Assembly: GCF_900544955.1 (NCBI RefSeq) | Contig: NZ_UQXD01000033.1 | Coordinates: forward strand, 1 to 28,488 | Length of the DNA: 28,488 bases | Reading direction: 5' to 3' | Source: an uncultured Oscillibacter sp. | GTDB taxonomy: Bacteria > Bacillota > Clostridia > Oscillospirales > Oscillospiraceae | Shown: in pieces, positions 15,527-23,734 of the stretch | How the letters are laid out: each line of letters starts with the position of its first letter | How positions within the stretch are numbered: the stretch's first letter is position 1 | Translations under genes and position numbers: made by a program | The notes under the pieces: generated by a model | Databases searched by the model: none | What the model saw: only the letters and a program-made list of their open reading frames with translations | Told to the model about the DNA's origin: nothing

Positions 15527-16027
15527 ATGAAATTTTTTAAGAAACTCTGCGCCGCCTTTGAGTCCACGATTGACGTGATGATCGTGGTGGCGGCGGTTGC
15601 GATGATGGTCATCGGCATTTTGCAGATTTTGTTCCGCTATGTGTTTTCAGCCTCCCTCTCTTGGTCGGAGGAGTGCATCCGCTACCTCCATGTGTGGCTG
15701 GTGACCATCGGCGGCACGGTCTGCTTTTACCACGGGACCTTCTCCGTCATCACCCTGATCTCGGACAAGATTGAGGCGAAGCTCCCCCTGGCCGGCAAAT
15801 TCCTGGCGGTGCTGCGCTTTGTGTTTCCCGTGATCTTCTATGGGATCATGCTGGTACAGGGCTGGCAGGTGTGCGCGGCGTACATGGTCAAGCGGGCGGC
15901 GGCCACCCAGATTTCGATGGGCCTGGTCTATGCCTGCATTCCCCTGACGGGGCTGATCGGCATCCTCTTCAGCGTTGCCAAGTTCCCCGCGTTTCTCAAA
16001 CAGCTGACAGGGAGGGAGGAGCCATGA
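15527..16027 (+). CDS. dctQ: TRAP transporter small permease (DctQ family)
   Basis: This 166-aa integral membrane protein has about four helices. The family signature FRYVFSASLSWSEECIRYLHVW lies near residues 36-58. It supports the large permease and docks the binding protein. ATG 15527 follows AAAGGA. A short GGCGCC / GGCGCC inverted repeat (15484-15506) in the dctP-dctQ gap may lower expression of the membrane subunits relative to the binding protein. The last codons overlap the dctM start (ATGA). Confidence 0.9.
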   Translation: MKFFKKLCAAFESTIDVMIVVAAVAMMVIGILQILFRYVFSASLSWSEECIRYLHVWLVTIGGTVCFYHGTFSVITLISDKIEAKLPLAGKFLAVLRFVFPVIFYGIMLVQGWQVCAAYMVKRAAATQISMGLVYACIPLTGLIGILFSVAKFPAFLKQLTGREEP

Positions 16028-17322
16028 GTCTTGCCGCAATTGTCCTGGTGGCGTCTTTGATTCTGTTTATGGCCATCGGCATCCCCATCACGTTCAGCTT
16101 GGGCATGTCGTCGGTGCTGGCGATTCTTCTGAGCAAGCCGCTGTCCTTCTCCCTGATTGCGACCAAAATTTTTGCGGGCGCGGATTCCTTCCCCATTCTG
16201 GCCGTGATCTACTTCATGATCGCCGGGGATTTGATGCTCCAGGGCGGCCTCACCAAGCGGCTGGTGGCCCTGTTCCGCAAGGCGCTGGGCTGGCTGCCCG
16301 GCAGCATGGTGGTGATCTCCTTTGTGACCTGTGCCTTCTTCGGCGCGATTTCCGGGTCCGCTCTGGCCACCACCGCCGCCATCGGCAATGTCATGTATCC
16401 GGAGATGACGAAGGACGACGAGTACCCGGTGCCGTTTGCCGCGTCCGTACAGGCGGTGGGCGGGACGCTGGGGACCATGATCCCGCCGTCGCTTCCGCTG
16501 ATTCTCTTCGGCTGCCTGAGCGGCACCTCCGTGTCCAGCCTGTTCATTGCAACCATCGTCCCGGGCCTTTTGATGATGGCGATCTACACCGTCACCGGCC
16601 TGGTCATGGCCCACCGGAACGGCTACGGGAAAAACGATCAGGCCAGCCGGGCGGACGGTAAGAGCTTCTGGGAGGTCTTCAAGGAGGCCATCTGGGCGCT
16701 GCTGTCCCCCGTCATCATCCTGGGCGGGATTTACGGCGGCATCTTCACCGCCACGGAGGCGGCCATTGTGGCCTGCCTGTACTCCCTGATCGTGGGCATT
16801 TTCATCTACAAGGAGCTGGATTTCAAGACCGCGTTCCGGGCGATTTTGTCCGCGGCCCGCTCCAGCGCGTCGGTGATGTTCCTCTGCTGCTGCGCCACGC
16901 TGTTTGGATACTGTATGACGGTTTTGGGCCTGCCGCAGATGGTCACCAACGCCATGACCCAGGCCATCGGCAGCCCGATCGTCTTCCTGCTGGGGGCCAA
17001 CATCATCTATCTGCTGTGCGGCATGTTTGTGGATGCCACCACGGCCATTCTGCTGGTGTGCCCGCTGCTGTATCCGGCCGCCGCCGCCTTCGGCATCGAC
17101 CTGGTACACTTCGGCGTGATTACGGGCATCAACCTCTCCATGGGAATTGTGACGCCCCCCTTCGGCGGATGCATGTTCGTGGCCACCGGCCTGGACAAGC
17201 GGATTACGCTGGAGGGCCTGTACCGGGGGGTTCTGCCCTACTGCCTGATGGGTATGGTGGGCATTCTCCTGGTCACCTATGTGGAGCCCATCTCTATGTT
17301 CCTGGTCCATGTCATGCGGTGA
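16024..17322 (+). CDS. dctM: TRAP transporter large permease (DctM family)
   Basis: This 432-aa polytopic transporter (about 12 helices) catalyses Na+-driven uptake together with DctQ and the binding protein. Characteristic segments include DSFPILAVIYFMIAGDLMLQGGLTKRLV, GSALATTAAIGNVMYPEM, VGGTLGTMIPPSLPLILFG and, near the end, MGIVTPPFGGCMFVATG. The start at ATG 16024 overlaps the dctQ stop and follows GGAGGGAGGAGCC. A longer in-frame reading from 15871 runs inside dctQ and is not the real start. Length and motifs are complete. Confidence 0.93.
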   Translation: MSLAAIVLVASLILFMAIGIPITFSLGMSSVLAILLSKPLSFSLIATKIFAGADSFPILAVIYFMIAGDLMLQGGLTKRLVALFRKALGWLPGSMVVISFVTCAFFGAISGSALATTAAIGNVMYPEMTKDDEYPVPFAASVQAVGGTLGTMIPPSLPLILFGCLSGTSVSSLFIATIVPGLLMMAIYTVTGLVMAHRNGYGKNDQASRADGKSFWEVFKEAIWALLSPVIILGGIYGGIFTATEAAIVACLYSLIVGIFIYKELDFKTAFRAILSAARSSASVMFLCCCATLFGYCMTVLGLPQMVTNAMTQAIGSPIVFLLGANIIYLLCGMFVDATTAILLVCPLLYPAAAAFGIDLVHFGVITGINLSMGIVTPPFGGCMFVATGLDKRITLEGLYRGVLPYCLMGMVGILLVTYVEPISMFLVHVMR

Positions 17323-17350
17323 GGGCGCAGGCCGCCCTTGCCATACGAGC

Positions 17351-17388
17351 CAAAAACCGGCGTCGCTTTTTGGCGGTGCCGGTTTTTG
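17351..17388 (+). terminator. Terminator or attenuator between dctM and the amidohydrolase gene
   Basis: CAAAAACCGGC (17351-17361) and GCCGGTTTTTG (17378-17388) are perfect 11-bp arms. The A-run and T-run flank the GC core, so it could work in both directions. No separate promoter is evident for the next gene, so partial readthrough is likely. Confidence 0.7.
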
Positions 17389-17407
17389 CAATAAAGGAGG
17401 AAACGCG

Positions 17408-18550
17408 ATGTTTGATCTGTTGTTCCGCAACGGGCAGGTGTTCGACGCGGAGAACCGCCGCTTTGTCCGGGAGGATGTGGCGGTTGTGGGAGACCGGATT
17501 GCAAGAGTGGGAGACCTGTCCGCGGAGAGCGGGCGGGTGGAGGTGGACGCCGCGGGCTGCATGGTGGTCCCGGGACTGATGGACGGGCATCTGCATCTGT
17601 TCACCAAGGGCTCGGACGAGGGCATCCCGGCGGACCTGGCGCTGCTGCCCAACGGCATCACCTCCGCCGTGGACGGCGGCACGGCGGGGGTCTCCACCTA
17701 CGACGCCTTCCACCAGATTGACGTGCAAAACAGCATTGCCAGCGTGAAGGCCTATTTGAACGTCTCCTCCCTGGGGATGCTCCACGCCCGCGTCTTTGAG
17801 AACACCCGGGTGGAGGACTACGAGGAGGAGCGGCTGCTGGAGACCGCCCGGCGGTATCCGGGGGAGATCGTCGCCCTGAAGCTGCGCTACAGCCTGGACC
17901 TGAATCCCCAGATGCCGGTGCACGCCCTAGACCGCTGCCTGGAGCTGGCGGAGCGGATGGAACTGCCGCTGGTGGTCCATGTGACGAATCCGCCGGTGGA
18001 TATGGAGGAGATCGCCGCAAAGCTGCGCCCGGGGGACATCTTCTGCCACTGCTTCCAGGCGAAGGGGGATTCCATCCTGGGCGCGGATGGGCGGGTCAAG
18101 CCCGCCGTGTGGGAGGCCAAGCGACGGGGCGTCCTGTTCGACGCCAGCAACGGCACCAACAACTACTGCCACCAGGTGGCAAAGCAGGCCCTGGCAGAGG
18201 GCTTTGAACCGGATTTCATCACCACGGACGGCAGCCACGTGTTCCACTCCTTCTACAAGCCCCGGTGCTTTGCGCTGCCGTACATCCTGTCCAAGTACCT
18301 CGCCCTGGGCATGTCCCTGGAGGCGGTGCTCCGGCGCACCACGCTGGACGTGGCCCGCTTTGCCGGGTGGGAGCGCAAGGGAGCGCTGAAAGAGGGGTAC
18401 GACGCGGATGTGGCGGTGTTCCAGCTGGAGGAGAAGCCCCTGGTCTTCGCGGACTACCGGGACGACACCCTCCCGGGCAACAAATTGCTGGTGCCGCAGA
18501 TGACGGTGAAGGCGGGGACGATTGTCTACCGCCAGATGACGTTCTGCTGA
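17408..18550 (+). CDS. Amidohydrolase-superfamily metallohydrolase (cog3964 / dihydroorotase-like)
   Basis: This 380-aa TIM-barrel hydrolase carries a complete binuclear metal site: HxH at H61/H63 (GHLHLF), bridging Lys K158 (IVALKLRYS), H191 (VVHVTN), H214 (FCHCFQ) and D274 (ITTDGSH). It resembles proteins often annotated as dihydroorotase of group cog3964. Some members of that group (for example Atu3266) were shown to deacetylate N-acetyl-D-amino acids and acetyl-(R)-mandelate instead. Pyrimidine genes are absent here; the gene follows a TRAP transporter, so a catabolic deacylase or esterase for the imported compound is more likely. ATG 17408 follows AAAGGAGG; upstream in-frame codons run through the terminator and are not used. 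Confidence 0.87.
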   Translation: MFDLLFRNGQVFDAENRRFVREDVAVVGDRIARVGDLSAESGRVEVDAAGCMVVPGLMDGHLHLFTKGSDEGIPADLALLPNGITSAVDGGTAGVSTYDAFHQIDVQNSIASVKAYLNVSSLGMLHARVFENTRVEDYEEERLLETARRYPGEIVALKLRYSLDLNPQMPVHALDRCLELAERMELPLVVHVTNPPVDMEEIAAKLRPGDIFCHCFQAKGDSILGADGRVKPAVWEAKRRGVLFDASNGTNNYCHQVAKQALAEGFEPDFITTDGSHVFHSFYKPRCFALPYILSKYLALGMSLEAVLRRTTLDVARFAGWERKGALKEGYDADVAVFQLEEKPLVFADYRDDTLPGNKLLVPQMTVKAGTIVYRQMTFC

Positions 18551-18582
18551 GGGGCGCCGCCCGCCCCATAGGACGAAAGAAT

Positions 18583-18618
18583 GCAGCCCCCGGCCATCTT
18601 CGGATGGCCGGGGGCTGC
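18583..18618. terminator. Bidirectional hairpin between convergent genes
   Basis: A perfect 16-bp stem (GCAGCCCCCGGCCATC / GATGGCCGGGGGCTGC) with a TTCG tetraloop lies between the amidohydrolase gene (+) and the symporter gene (-). The minus-strand tail (ATTCTTTCG) is T-rich; the plus-strand tail is not. Confidence 0.85.
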
Positions 18619-18647
18619 GGTATGTTCGCCGGAGGACGGCGGGGCGG

Positions 18648-20045
18648 TCAGGACGCGCGCCGCCGCTGTTCGTAGTCCCGCAGAGAGGCCAGGGCCTCTC
18701 CCGACATGGGGTACAGCACCGCCAGGTTGAAGATGGTCATCAGGCCGATGCCCACGTCGCCCAGGTCCCACACGAAGGTGTAGGCCGCCATGCCGCCGAT
18801 GAACAGCATCACCAGGGCCAGGACCTTGTAGGCCGTCTGGGAGGGCCAGTTGTCCCCGCAGAGGTAGGCCACGTTGGGCCGGGCGTAGAAGAGGATGCCG
18901 ATGAAGGTGGAGAAGCTGAACAGCCACAGCGTCACGGCGATGAACACCACGCCGAACCGGCCCAGGTGGTAGTTCATGGCCGCCTGCAGCAGATCCATGC
19001 CCGCCAGGCCCTCCACCGCCCCGGCGGGGGCCAGCAGCATGATCATGGCGGTGCAGGTGCAGATGATGATGGTGTCGATGAACACCCCCAGGGCCTGCAT
19101 CAGCCCCACCTTGGCGGGATGATCGGTCTCCGCGGCGGCGGCCGCGCAGGGGGCGGAGCCGGACCCGGCCTCGTTGGAGAAGAGGCCCCGCTTCACGCCG
19201 TTCATCACCACCGCGCCGAAGCCGCCGGCCACCACCTGCCGCAGGCCAAAGGCCTCCTCAAAGATGCGGGCGAAGACGGCGGGCAGCAGGGGGAGGTTCT
19301 TGAGGATCAAAAACAGCGTGAGGAAGAAGTAGCACCCCGCCATGATGGGCACCAGCACGTCCAGCACCTTCACCGTGGCGTTTTTCCGCAGCACGATCAC
19401 CGCCGCCGTGGCCACCAGCAACAGGGTGGTCCACAGGGGCGGGATGTGGAAGGCGTTTTCAAAGGCGGAGGAGACGGAGTTGCCGATGACCTGGCTGATG
19501 CCGCACCAGCAGATGAGGCCGGACACGGCGAACAGCACCGCCGTCAGGGACCGGCGCTTGGGGTCGCGGCCCCGCTTCCTGGCGAAGAAGTGGTGGATGA
19601 AGTAGGCGGGGCCGCCCCGGTAGCCGCCGTACAGCGGGTCCTTTTCCTGATAGAGCTGGGCCAGCGTGGCCTCGATGAAGGCGGTGGAGGCGCCGATGAG
19701 GGCGGTGACCCACATCCAGAACACGGCCCCGGCGCCGCCGGCGGAGATGGCCGCCACCACGCCCACCAGGTTGCCCATGCCCACCCGGGTGGCGGTGGAC
19801 ACCACCAGGGCCTGGAGGGAGGACAGGGCGCCCCGCTCGCCGCCGGTGCGCTTTTCCAGCGTGACCCGGAGCATCTCCGGGAACATCCGGATCGGCAGAA
19901 AGCGGGTGCGGACGGTGCAGTAGATGCCCGCGGGAATCAGCAGCAGCACCATCAGGGACAGGCCCAGGGTGCTGCCCCCCGGCAGGGGCAGGGTAATCAG
20001 GTCTCCCCAGAGAAATTGGTATACGGTCTCAATCAGCGCGATCAT
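18648..20045 (-). CDS. Sodium/alanine(glycine) symporter, AGCS family
   Basis: This 465-aa polytopic transporter matches AlsT/AgcS-type symporters, which import alanine or glycine with Na+. Characteristic features are the N-terminal FLWGDLITLPLP and the segment VSTATRVGMGNLVGVVAAISAGGAGAVFWMWVTALIGASTAFIEATLAQLYQ (split here: the GAGAVFWMWVTALIG part is the family signature). Further support comes from YGGYRGGPAYFI and LFSNEAGSGSAP. The length is standard. ATG 20045 follows GGAGGCTGT on the minus strand. It stands alone, converging on the amidohydrolase gene. Substrate assignment beyond small neutral amino acids is not possible. Confidence 0.92.
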   Translation of the reverse strand: MIALIETVYQFLWGDLITLPLPGGSTLGLSLMVLLLIPAGIYCTVRTRFLPIRMFPEMLRVTLEKRTGGERGALSSLQALVVSTATRVGMGNLVGVVAAISAGGAGAVFWMWVTALIGASTAFIEATLAQLYQEKDPLYGGYRGGPAYFIHHFFARKRGRDPKRRSLTAVLFAVSGLICWCGISQVIGNSVSSAFENAFHIPPLWTTLLLVATAAVIVLRKNATVKVLDVLVPIMAGCYFFLTLFLILKNLPLLPAVFARIFEEAFGLRQVVAGGFGAVVMNGVKRGLFSNEAGSGSAPCAAAAAETDHPAKVGLMQALGVFIDTIIICTCTAMIMLLAPAGAVEGLAGMDLLQAAMNYHLGRFGVVFIAVTLWLFSFSTFIGILFYARPNVAYLCGDNWPSQTAYKVLALVMLFIGGMAAYTFVWDLGDVGIGLMTIFNLAVLYPMSGEALASLRDYEQRRRAS

Positions 20046-20100
20046 ACAGCCTCCAAAAGCAAAGCAGCCAGTTGTCGCCCGGCGCCGGGCGCAGAGAGAG

Positions 20101-20121
20101 TGCCCGGCGCGCCGCCGGGCA
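20101..20121 (-). terminator. Hairpin after the esterase gene
   Basis: TGCCCGGCG / CGCCGGGCA (9-bp stem, 3-nt loop) lies 12 bases past the esterase stop on the minus strand. A second, 16-bp perfect palindrome (20076-20091) follows. There is no clear T-run. Confidence 0.55.
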
Positions 20122-20132
20122 GGAAGTCTGCG

Positions 20133-20879
20133 TCAGTCTCCGCCCACCACCTGGGGCAGGAAGTAGCGGATCTGCTTTTTCCACCAGGGCCAGTCGTGAT
20201 TCACGTCCAGGCCCCAGTAGTCCACCCAGGCGCGGATGCCTTTTTGCCGCAGCACCGCGTCCAGCCGCCGGGTGCCCGCCAGGAGGGGCTCCTCCCAGGC
20301 GCCCTGGCCCACGCAGATCATGATGCGCCGCTGGTTGAACAGCTGGATGTAGGGGTGGTCCGGCGGCATGCCGGAGAGGCTGGCGCAGGGGTCGTTGGCG
20401 TACACCACCTCGTCCATATAGCCGCCGTACATGTCGTGGGTGTCGTAGACGCCGGACAGGGCGATGACGCTGTCAAAGAGGTCCGGCCGGCGGAAGAAAC
20501 AGTTGGCCGCGTGGTAGGCCCCCATGGAAAAGCCGGTGGAGAGAAGGGACGCACCGGTGCCGTTGATCTCCCGGATCCGGCGCACCAGCTCCTCCGTCAC
20601 GTATTGAAACCAGGCCTCGTGGCGGCGAACCCGGTCATGGGGATTGCCCTCCGTCTGGGAGACGGTTTCGGCGTCGATGGAGTCCACCGTGAAGAGCTGG
20701 AGCCGCCCGCTCTCCAGATAGTCCCCCAGGGTCTCCAGCATGCCGAAGCCCTCCCAGTCAAAAAAACGGCCGTTTTGGCAGGGGAACGCCAGCGCGGGCT
20801 TCCCGCCGTGGCCGTATACCTTGAATTCCATGTCCCGCCCCAGACGGGGGCTGAACTCCCTGTGATATTCCGTGTGCAT
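20133..20879 (-). CDS. Alpha/beta-hydrolase fold esterase (esterase D-like family)
   Basis: This 248-aa predicted cytoplasmic serine hydrolase has its nucleophile elbow at GFSMGAYHA (Ser118) and a late His228 in VNHDWPWW that can complete the triad. The N-terminus (MHTEYHREFSPRLGRDMEFKVYG) is typical of putative esterases of this group. The ATG at 20879 is chosen because GGAGGCGG lies just upstream; longer readings to 20933 add residues unlike the family. It is divergent from an ATP-grasp ligase gene (162 bases between starts). A possible joint pathway of ligation and hydrolysis is suggested by adjacency only. No convincing promoter was found on its side of the gap. Confidence 0.82.
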   Translation of the reverse strand: MHTEYHREFSPRLGRDMEFKVYGHGGKPALAFPCQNGRFFDWEGFGMLETLGDYLESGRLQLFTVDSIDAETVSQTEGNPHDRVRRHEAWFQYVTEELVRRIREINGTGASLLSTGFSMGAYHAANCFFRRPDLFDSVIALSGVYDTHDMYGGYMDEVVYANDPCASLSGMPPDHPYIQLFNQRRIMICVGQGAWEEPLLAGTRRLDAVLRQKGIRAWVDYWGLDVNHDWPWWKKQIRYFLPQVVGGD

Positions 20880-20971
20880 GATAACCGCCTCCATTCGCCC
20901 TCCCATCCTACCATAAAAGGGGCCACGGGGCAAGGGAAAGGGACAGGAAGTGGGAGATTCCGGTTTTTTTC

Positions 20972-21000
20972 TTGCATTTTACCGAGGAGCTGTCTATAAT
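20972..21000 (+). promoter_or_regulatory. Promoter of the ATP-grasp gene
   Basis: TTGCAT (20972-20977), a 17-bp spacer and consensus TATAAT (20995-21000) lie about 40 bases before the ATP-grasp start codon. Confidence 0.7.
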
Positions 21001-21041
21001 TTCAACTAGAAATGGATCAAGGCAGGAAGGGGAAAAGCCGT

Positions 21042-22250
21042 ATGAATTTCGTGTTTATCTCTCCCAATTTCCCGGAGGCCTACCGGTGGTTCTGCATCCG
21101 CCTGCGGGAAAACGGCGTGAATGTGCTGGGCGTGGGAGACGGGGCCTACGATGGGCTGCACCCGGATTTGAAGCGGGCGCTGACGGAGTACTACCGGGTG
21201 GACAGCCTGGAGGACTACGACCAGGTTCTCCGGGCCCTGGGCTACTACACCGGCCAGTACGGCAAGATCGACTGGGTGGAGAGCAACAACGAGTACTGGC
21301 TGGAGCTGGACGCCGCCCTGCGGACGGATTTCAACATCACCACCGGCCTCAAGGCCCATGAGATTGAGAAGTACAAGAGCAAGCTGCGGATGAAGGACTA
21401 CTACCGGAGGGCGGGCCTGCCCTGCGCCCGGTGCGCCCCGGTGACGGACCTGGCGGCGGGGCTGGCCTTCGCGGCGGAGGTGGGCTACCCCGTGATTGTG
21501 AAGCCGGACAACGGCGTGGGGGCCATCGCCACCTGGAAGCTGCGGAGCGACGGGGAGATGGCGGCCTTTTTCCGGGAGCCGCCCCAGGTGCCCTATCTGA
21601 TGGAGGAGTTTGTCCCCGGCGTGGTCACGACCTACGACGGCGTGTGCAACTCCCGGGGGGAGGTGCTCTTCGCCGCCAGCCACATCACCCGCAACTCCAT
21701 CATGGACATGGTGAACGAGGGCGTGCCCACCTACTACTATGTGGACAAGGCGGTGCCCGCCGACGTGGAGGCGGCAGGCCGGGCGGTGCTGCGGGCCTTC
21801 GGTGCCTCCAGCCGGTTTTTCCACCTGGAGTTCTTCCGCCTGACGGCGGACAAGGCGGGCCTGGGGAAGACCGGGGAACTGGTTGCCCTGGAGGTGAACA
21901 TGCGCCCCGCCGGCGGCTACACCCCGGACATGCTGAATTTTAGCCAGAGCGTGGATGTGTACCAGATTTGGGCGGACATGGTGGCCTTCGACGAGCTGCG
22001 CCACCAGTACGACGGCCCCCGCAGCTACTGCGTCTACGCCGGGCGGCGGGACGGGCAGCCCTACGCCCGCACACTGTCCCAACTGAAGGAGCACTGCCGG
22101 ACCTATGCCCGGCTGTTCACCCGGATGCCGGACGCCCTGGCGGGCACCATGGGCAACCAGGTGGCCATCGCCTGTTTCGACACCCTGGCGGAGGTGGACC
22201 AATTCGTCCAGGACGCCTTTGCGCTGGCGCCGGTGGCCCAGCGGCCCTGA
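21042..22250 (+). CDS. ATP-grasp domain ligase
   Basis: This 402-aa enzyme is predicted to join a carboxylate to an amine or other nucleophile through an acyl-phosphate. A pre-ATP-grasp N-terminal domain (about 1-105) precedes the ATP-binding fold: K110-K114 region (IEKYKSKLRMKDYY), K154 in YPVIVKPDNGVGA, hinge YLMEEFVPG. The metal-binding residues E263 (FHLEFF), E284 and N286 (LEVNMRPAGG) are all present, so it should be active. ATG 21042 follows AGGAAGGGG; an in-frame ATG at 21012 sits too close to the -10 box and has no ribosome site. The substrate is unknown. The divergent esterase may act in the same pathway. Confidence 0.87.
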   Translation: MNFVFISPNFPEAYRWFCIRLRENGVNVLGVGDGAYDGLHPDLKRALTEYYRVDSLEDYDQVLRALGYYTGQYGKIDWVESNNEYWLELDAALRTDFNITTGLKAHEIEKYKSKLRMKDYYRRAGLPCARCAPVTDLAAGLAFAAEVGYPVIVKPDNGVGAIATWKLRSDGEMAAFFREPPQVPYLMEEFVPGVVTTYDGVCNSRGEVLFAASHITRNSIMDMVNEGVPTYYYVDKAVPADVEAAGRAVLRAFGASSRFFHLEFFRLTADKAGLGKTGELVALEVNMRPAGGYTPDMLNFSQSVDVYQIWADMVAFDELRHQYDGPRSYCVYAGRRDGQPYARTLSQLKEHCRTYARLFTRMPDALAGTMGNQVAIACFDTLAEVDQFVQDAFALAPVAQRP

Positions 22251-22261
22251 GAGAAACAAGC

Positions 22262-22301
22262 ACAGCCGGCCGTACCGCCTACGCGGTGCGGCCGGCTGTT
22301 T
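22262..22301. terminator. Terminator between the ATP-grasp and deacetylase genes
   Basis: ACAGCCGGCCGTACCGC (22262-22278) pairs with GCGGTGCGGCCGGCTGT (22283-22299) with one G-U pair and a CTAC loop, followed by T's. It lies between convergent genes and probably serves the + strand best. Confidence 0.85.
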
Positions 22302-22340
22302 GCCGGGGCGGGGCCGCCTGCCCCGGCCCCGCTTCTGGGG

Positions 22341-23159
22341 TTACAGGTTTGGCTGGGCGGCGGCCTCGGGCAGGTCCGTCAGGGGGGCGAAGGTGTAGCC
22401 CATGTCCTCCCACTTGGTCAGAAGGTCGTCCAACAGCTCCGCGTTGGTCTTGGAGGTGGAGTGGAGGAGGACGATGGCTCCGTCGTGGATGCGGGGCAGC
22501 AGCTTGGAATAGGCCTGCTCCGCCGTGGGCTGGTTGTCCACGTACCAGTCCACATAGGCCAGGCTCCAGAAGATGGTCTTATACCCCAGGGCCTGGGCCT
22601 GCTTCAGGTTCTCCGTGCTGTACTTGCCCTGGGGCGGGCGGTAGAACATGGGGAGCGTCTCCCCGGTGGTCTCCTGATACAGCGCCGCCAGGTCGTCCAG
22701 CTCCTTCTGGAAGGCGGCCTGATCGCTGATGGCGGACATGTCCGGGTGGTGGTAGGTGTGGTTGCCCACGATGTGGCCATCCGCCGCCATGCGGCGGATG
22801 ATGTCCGGCGCGGTTTCGATCATGTTGCCCACCACGAAGAAGGCGGCGGGGGCGTTGTGCTTTTTCAGGGCGTCCAGAATCTGCTCCGTGTAGCCGTTTT
22901 CATAGCCGCAGTCGAAGGTCAGGTAGATGACCTTCTTCCCGGTGTCCCCTAAATAGTAGGCGTTGTACCGGGCCAGGTCCGCCGCGGTGGCGTTTCCCAC
23001 CGGGGACTCCCCCTCCGTGGGGAAGGACAGGCCCCAGTTGTCGGCGGAGGCGGGGATGGCGGCGGGGGCGGCGGCAGGCAGGGAGCGGCCCTTGAGATAG
23101 AGCATTCCCGCCAGAAACAGGCAGGGCAGAAGCAGCAGGGATGCGCGGCGGATAGACAT
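22341..23159 (-). CDS. PdaA-like polysaccharide (peptidoglycan) deacetylase
   Basis: This 272-aa protein has an N-terminal basic/hydrophobic signal anchor (about 4-22) and a NodB-fold domain (about 75-265). Motifs are TFDCGYENG (catalytic base D83), HTYHHPD (metal ligands H134 and H138), RPPQGKY (174-180) and a C-terminal LLHS with H233. The position of the usual second Asp in motif 1 is Cys84; substitution there is typical of the PdaA branch, which removes acetyl groups from muramic acid during spore-cortex muramic-lactam formation. A sporulation role would fit the lineage but is inferred. ATG 23159 follows GGGAGG; the longer TTG reading to 23174 overlaps this site. Confidence 0.87.
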   Translation of the reverse strand: MSIRRASLLLLPCLFLAGMLYLKGRSLPAAAPAAIPASADNWGLSFPTEGESPVGNATAADLARYNAYYLGDTGKKVIYLTFDCGYENGYTEQILDALKKHNAPAAFFVVGNMIETAPDIIRRMAADGHIVGNHTYHHPDMSAISDQAAFQKELDDLAALYQETTGETLPMFYRPPQGKYSTENLKQAQALGYKTIFWSLAYVDWYVDNQPTAEQAYSKLLPRIHDGAIVLLHSTSKTNAELLDDLLTKWEDMGYTFAPLTDLPEAAAQPNL

Positions 23160-23222
23160 AAAACGACCTCCCAATCACGGTTTTGGGGATAGTCTGCCCG
23201 CGGCTTTGCTGCTTATGCGCGG

Positions 23223-23251
23223 TTGAAAAAAGAACCGGAACATGGTAAAAT
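23223..23251 (+). promoter_or_regulatory. Promoter of the 143-aa protein / endonuclease pair
   Basis: TTGAAA (23223-23228), a 17-bp spacer and TAAAAT (23246-23251), each 5 of 6 to consensus, lie about 50 bases before the TTG start at 23303. Confidence 0.75.
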
Positions 23252-23302
23252 GCAGATTCCAAATTTGCAAGGACGGCGCCGGGGGCGCCGGAGGAGGATG
23301 CT

Positions 23303-23734
23303 TTGATCGCTGCAATTTGCGTGGATGACCGCGGCGGCCTGCTGTTCAACGGCCGCCGGCTCAGCCGGGACCGGGCCCAGCGGGAGGACCTGCTGGCCCT
23401 CTGCGGGGCGGGGCGGCTGTGGATGAACGGATTTTCCGCCCCGCTGTTCGCGGGGCTGGAGGACCGGATCGCCGTGGACGAGAATTTTTTGACGCTGGCG
23501 GGGCCGGGGGAGGTCTGCTTTGTGGAGGACCGGCCCCTGGGCCCGGTGCGGGACAGGCTGGAGGCGGTGGTGGTGTACCGGTGGAACCGGGCCTACCCGG
23601 CGGACGTCCACCTGGATTTGGACCTGGCGGAAGCGGGCTTTTCCCTGGCGGAGCGGCGGGAGTTTCCCGGCACCTCCCATGAGACCATCACCCGGGAGCA
23701 GTACCGGCGGGGAGGTGCCTATGGCCAGGCGTAA
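23303..23734 (+). CDS. Uncharacterised 143-aa protein paired with an endonuclease
   Basis: No family is recognised with confidence. The product looks soluble and cytoplasmic: no signal peptide or membrane segment. Notable features are CVDDRGGLLFNGRRLSRDR at the start, LWMNGFSAPLF, GEVCFVEDRPLGPV, VVYRWNRAYPAD and the end motif EFPGTSHETITREQYRRG. It is rich in Arg, Asp and Glu. Translation probably starts at TTG 23303, since GGAGG lies 5 bases upstream and the ATG at 23298 is out of frame. The last 14 bases overlap the endonuclease gene, so the two are translationally coupled. The coupling invites the idea of a partner or inhibitor of the nuclease, but the nuclease appears to be exported, which weakens that idea. 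Confidence 0.72.
   Translation: MIAAICVDDRGGLLFNGRRLSRDRAQREDLLALCGAGRLWMNGFSAPLFAGLEDRIAVDENFLTLAGPGEVCFVEDRPLGPVRDRLEAVVVYRWNRAYPADVHLDLDLAEAGFSLAERREFPGTSHETITREQYRRGGAYGQA

Noticed and set aside
15928..17697. A 589-codon minus-strand open frame opposite dctM
   Set aside because: dctM is unambiguous on the + strand; the antisense frame crosses the terminator and has no domain.
18966..20999. A 677-codon + strand open frame opposite the symporter and esterase genes
   Set aside because: Both minus-strand genes have family motifs and ribosome sites; the + product is His/Gly/Gln-rich shadow sequence crossing a gene boundary.
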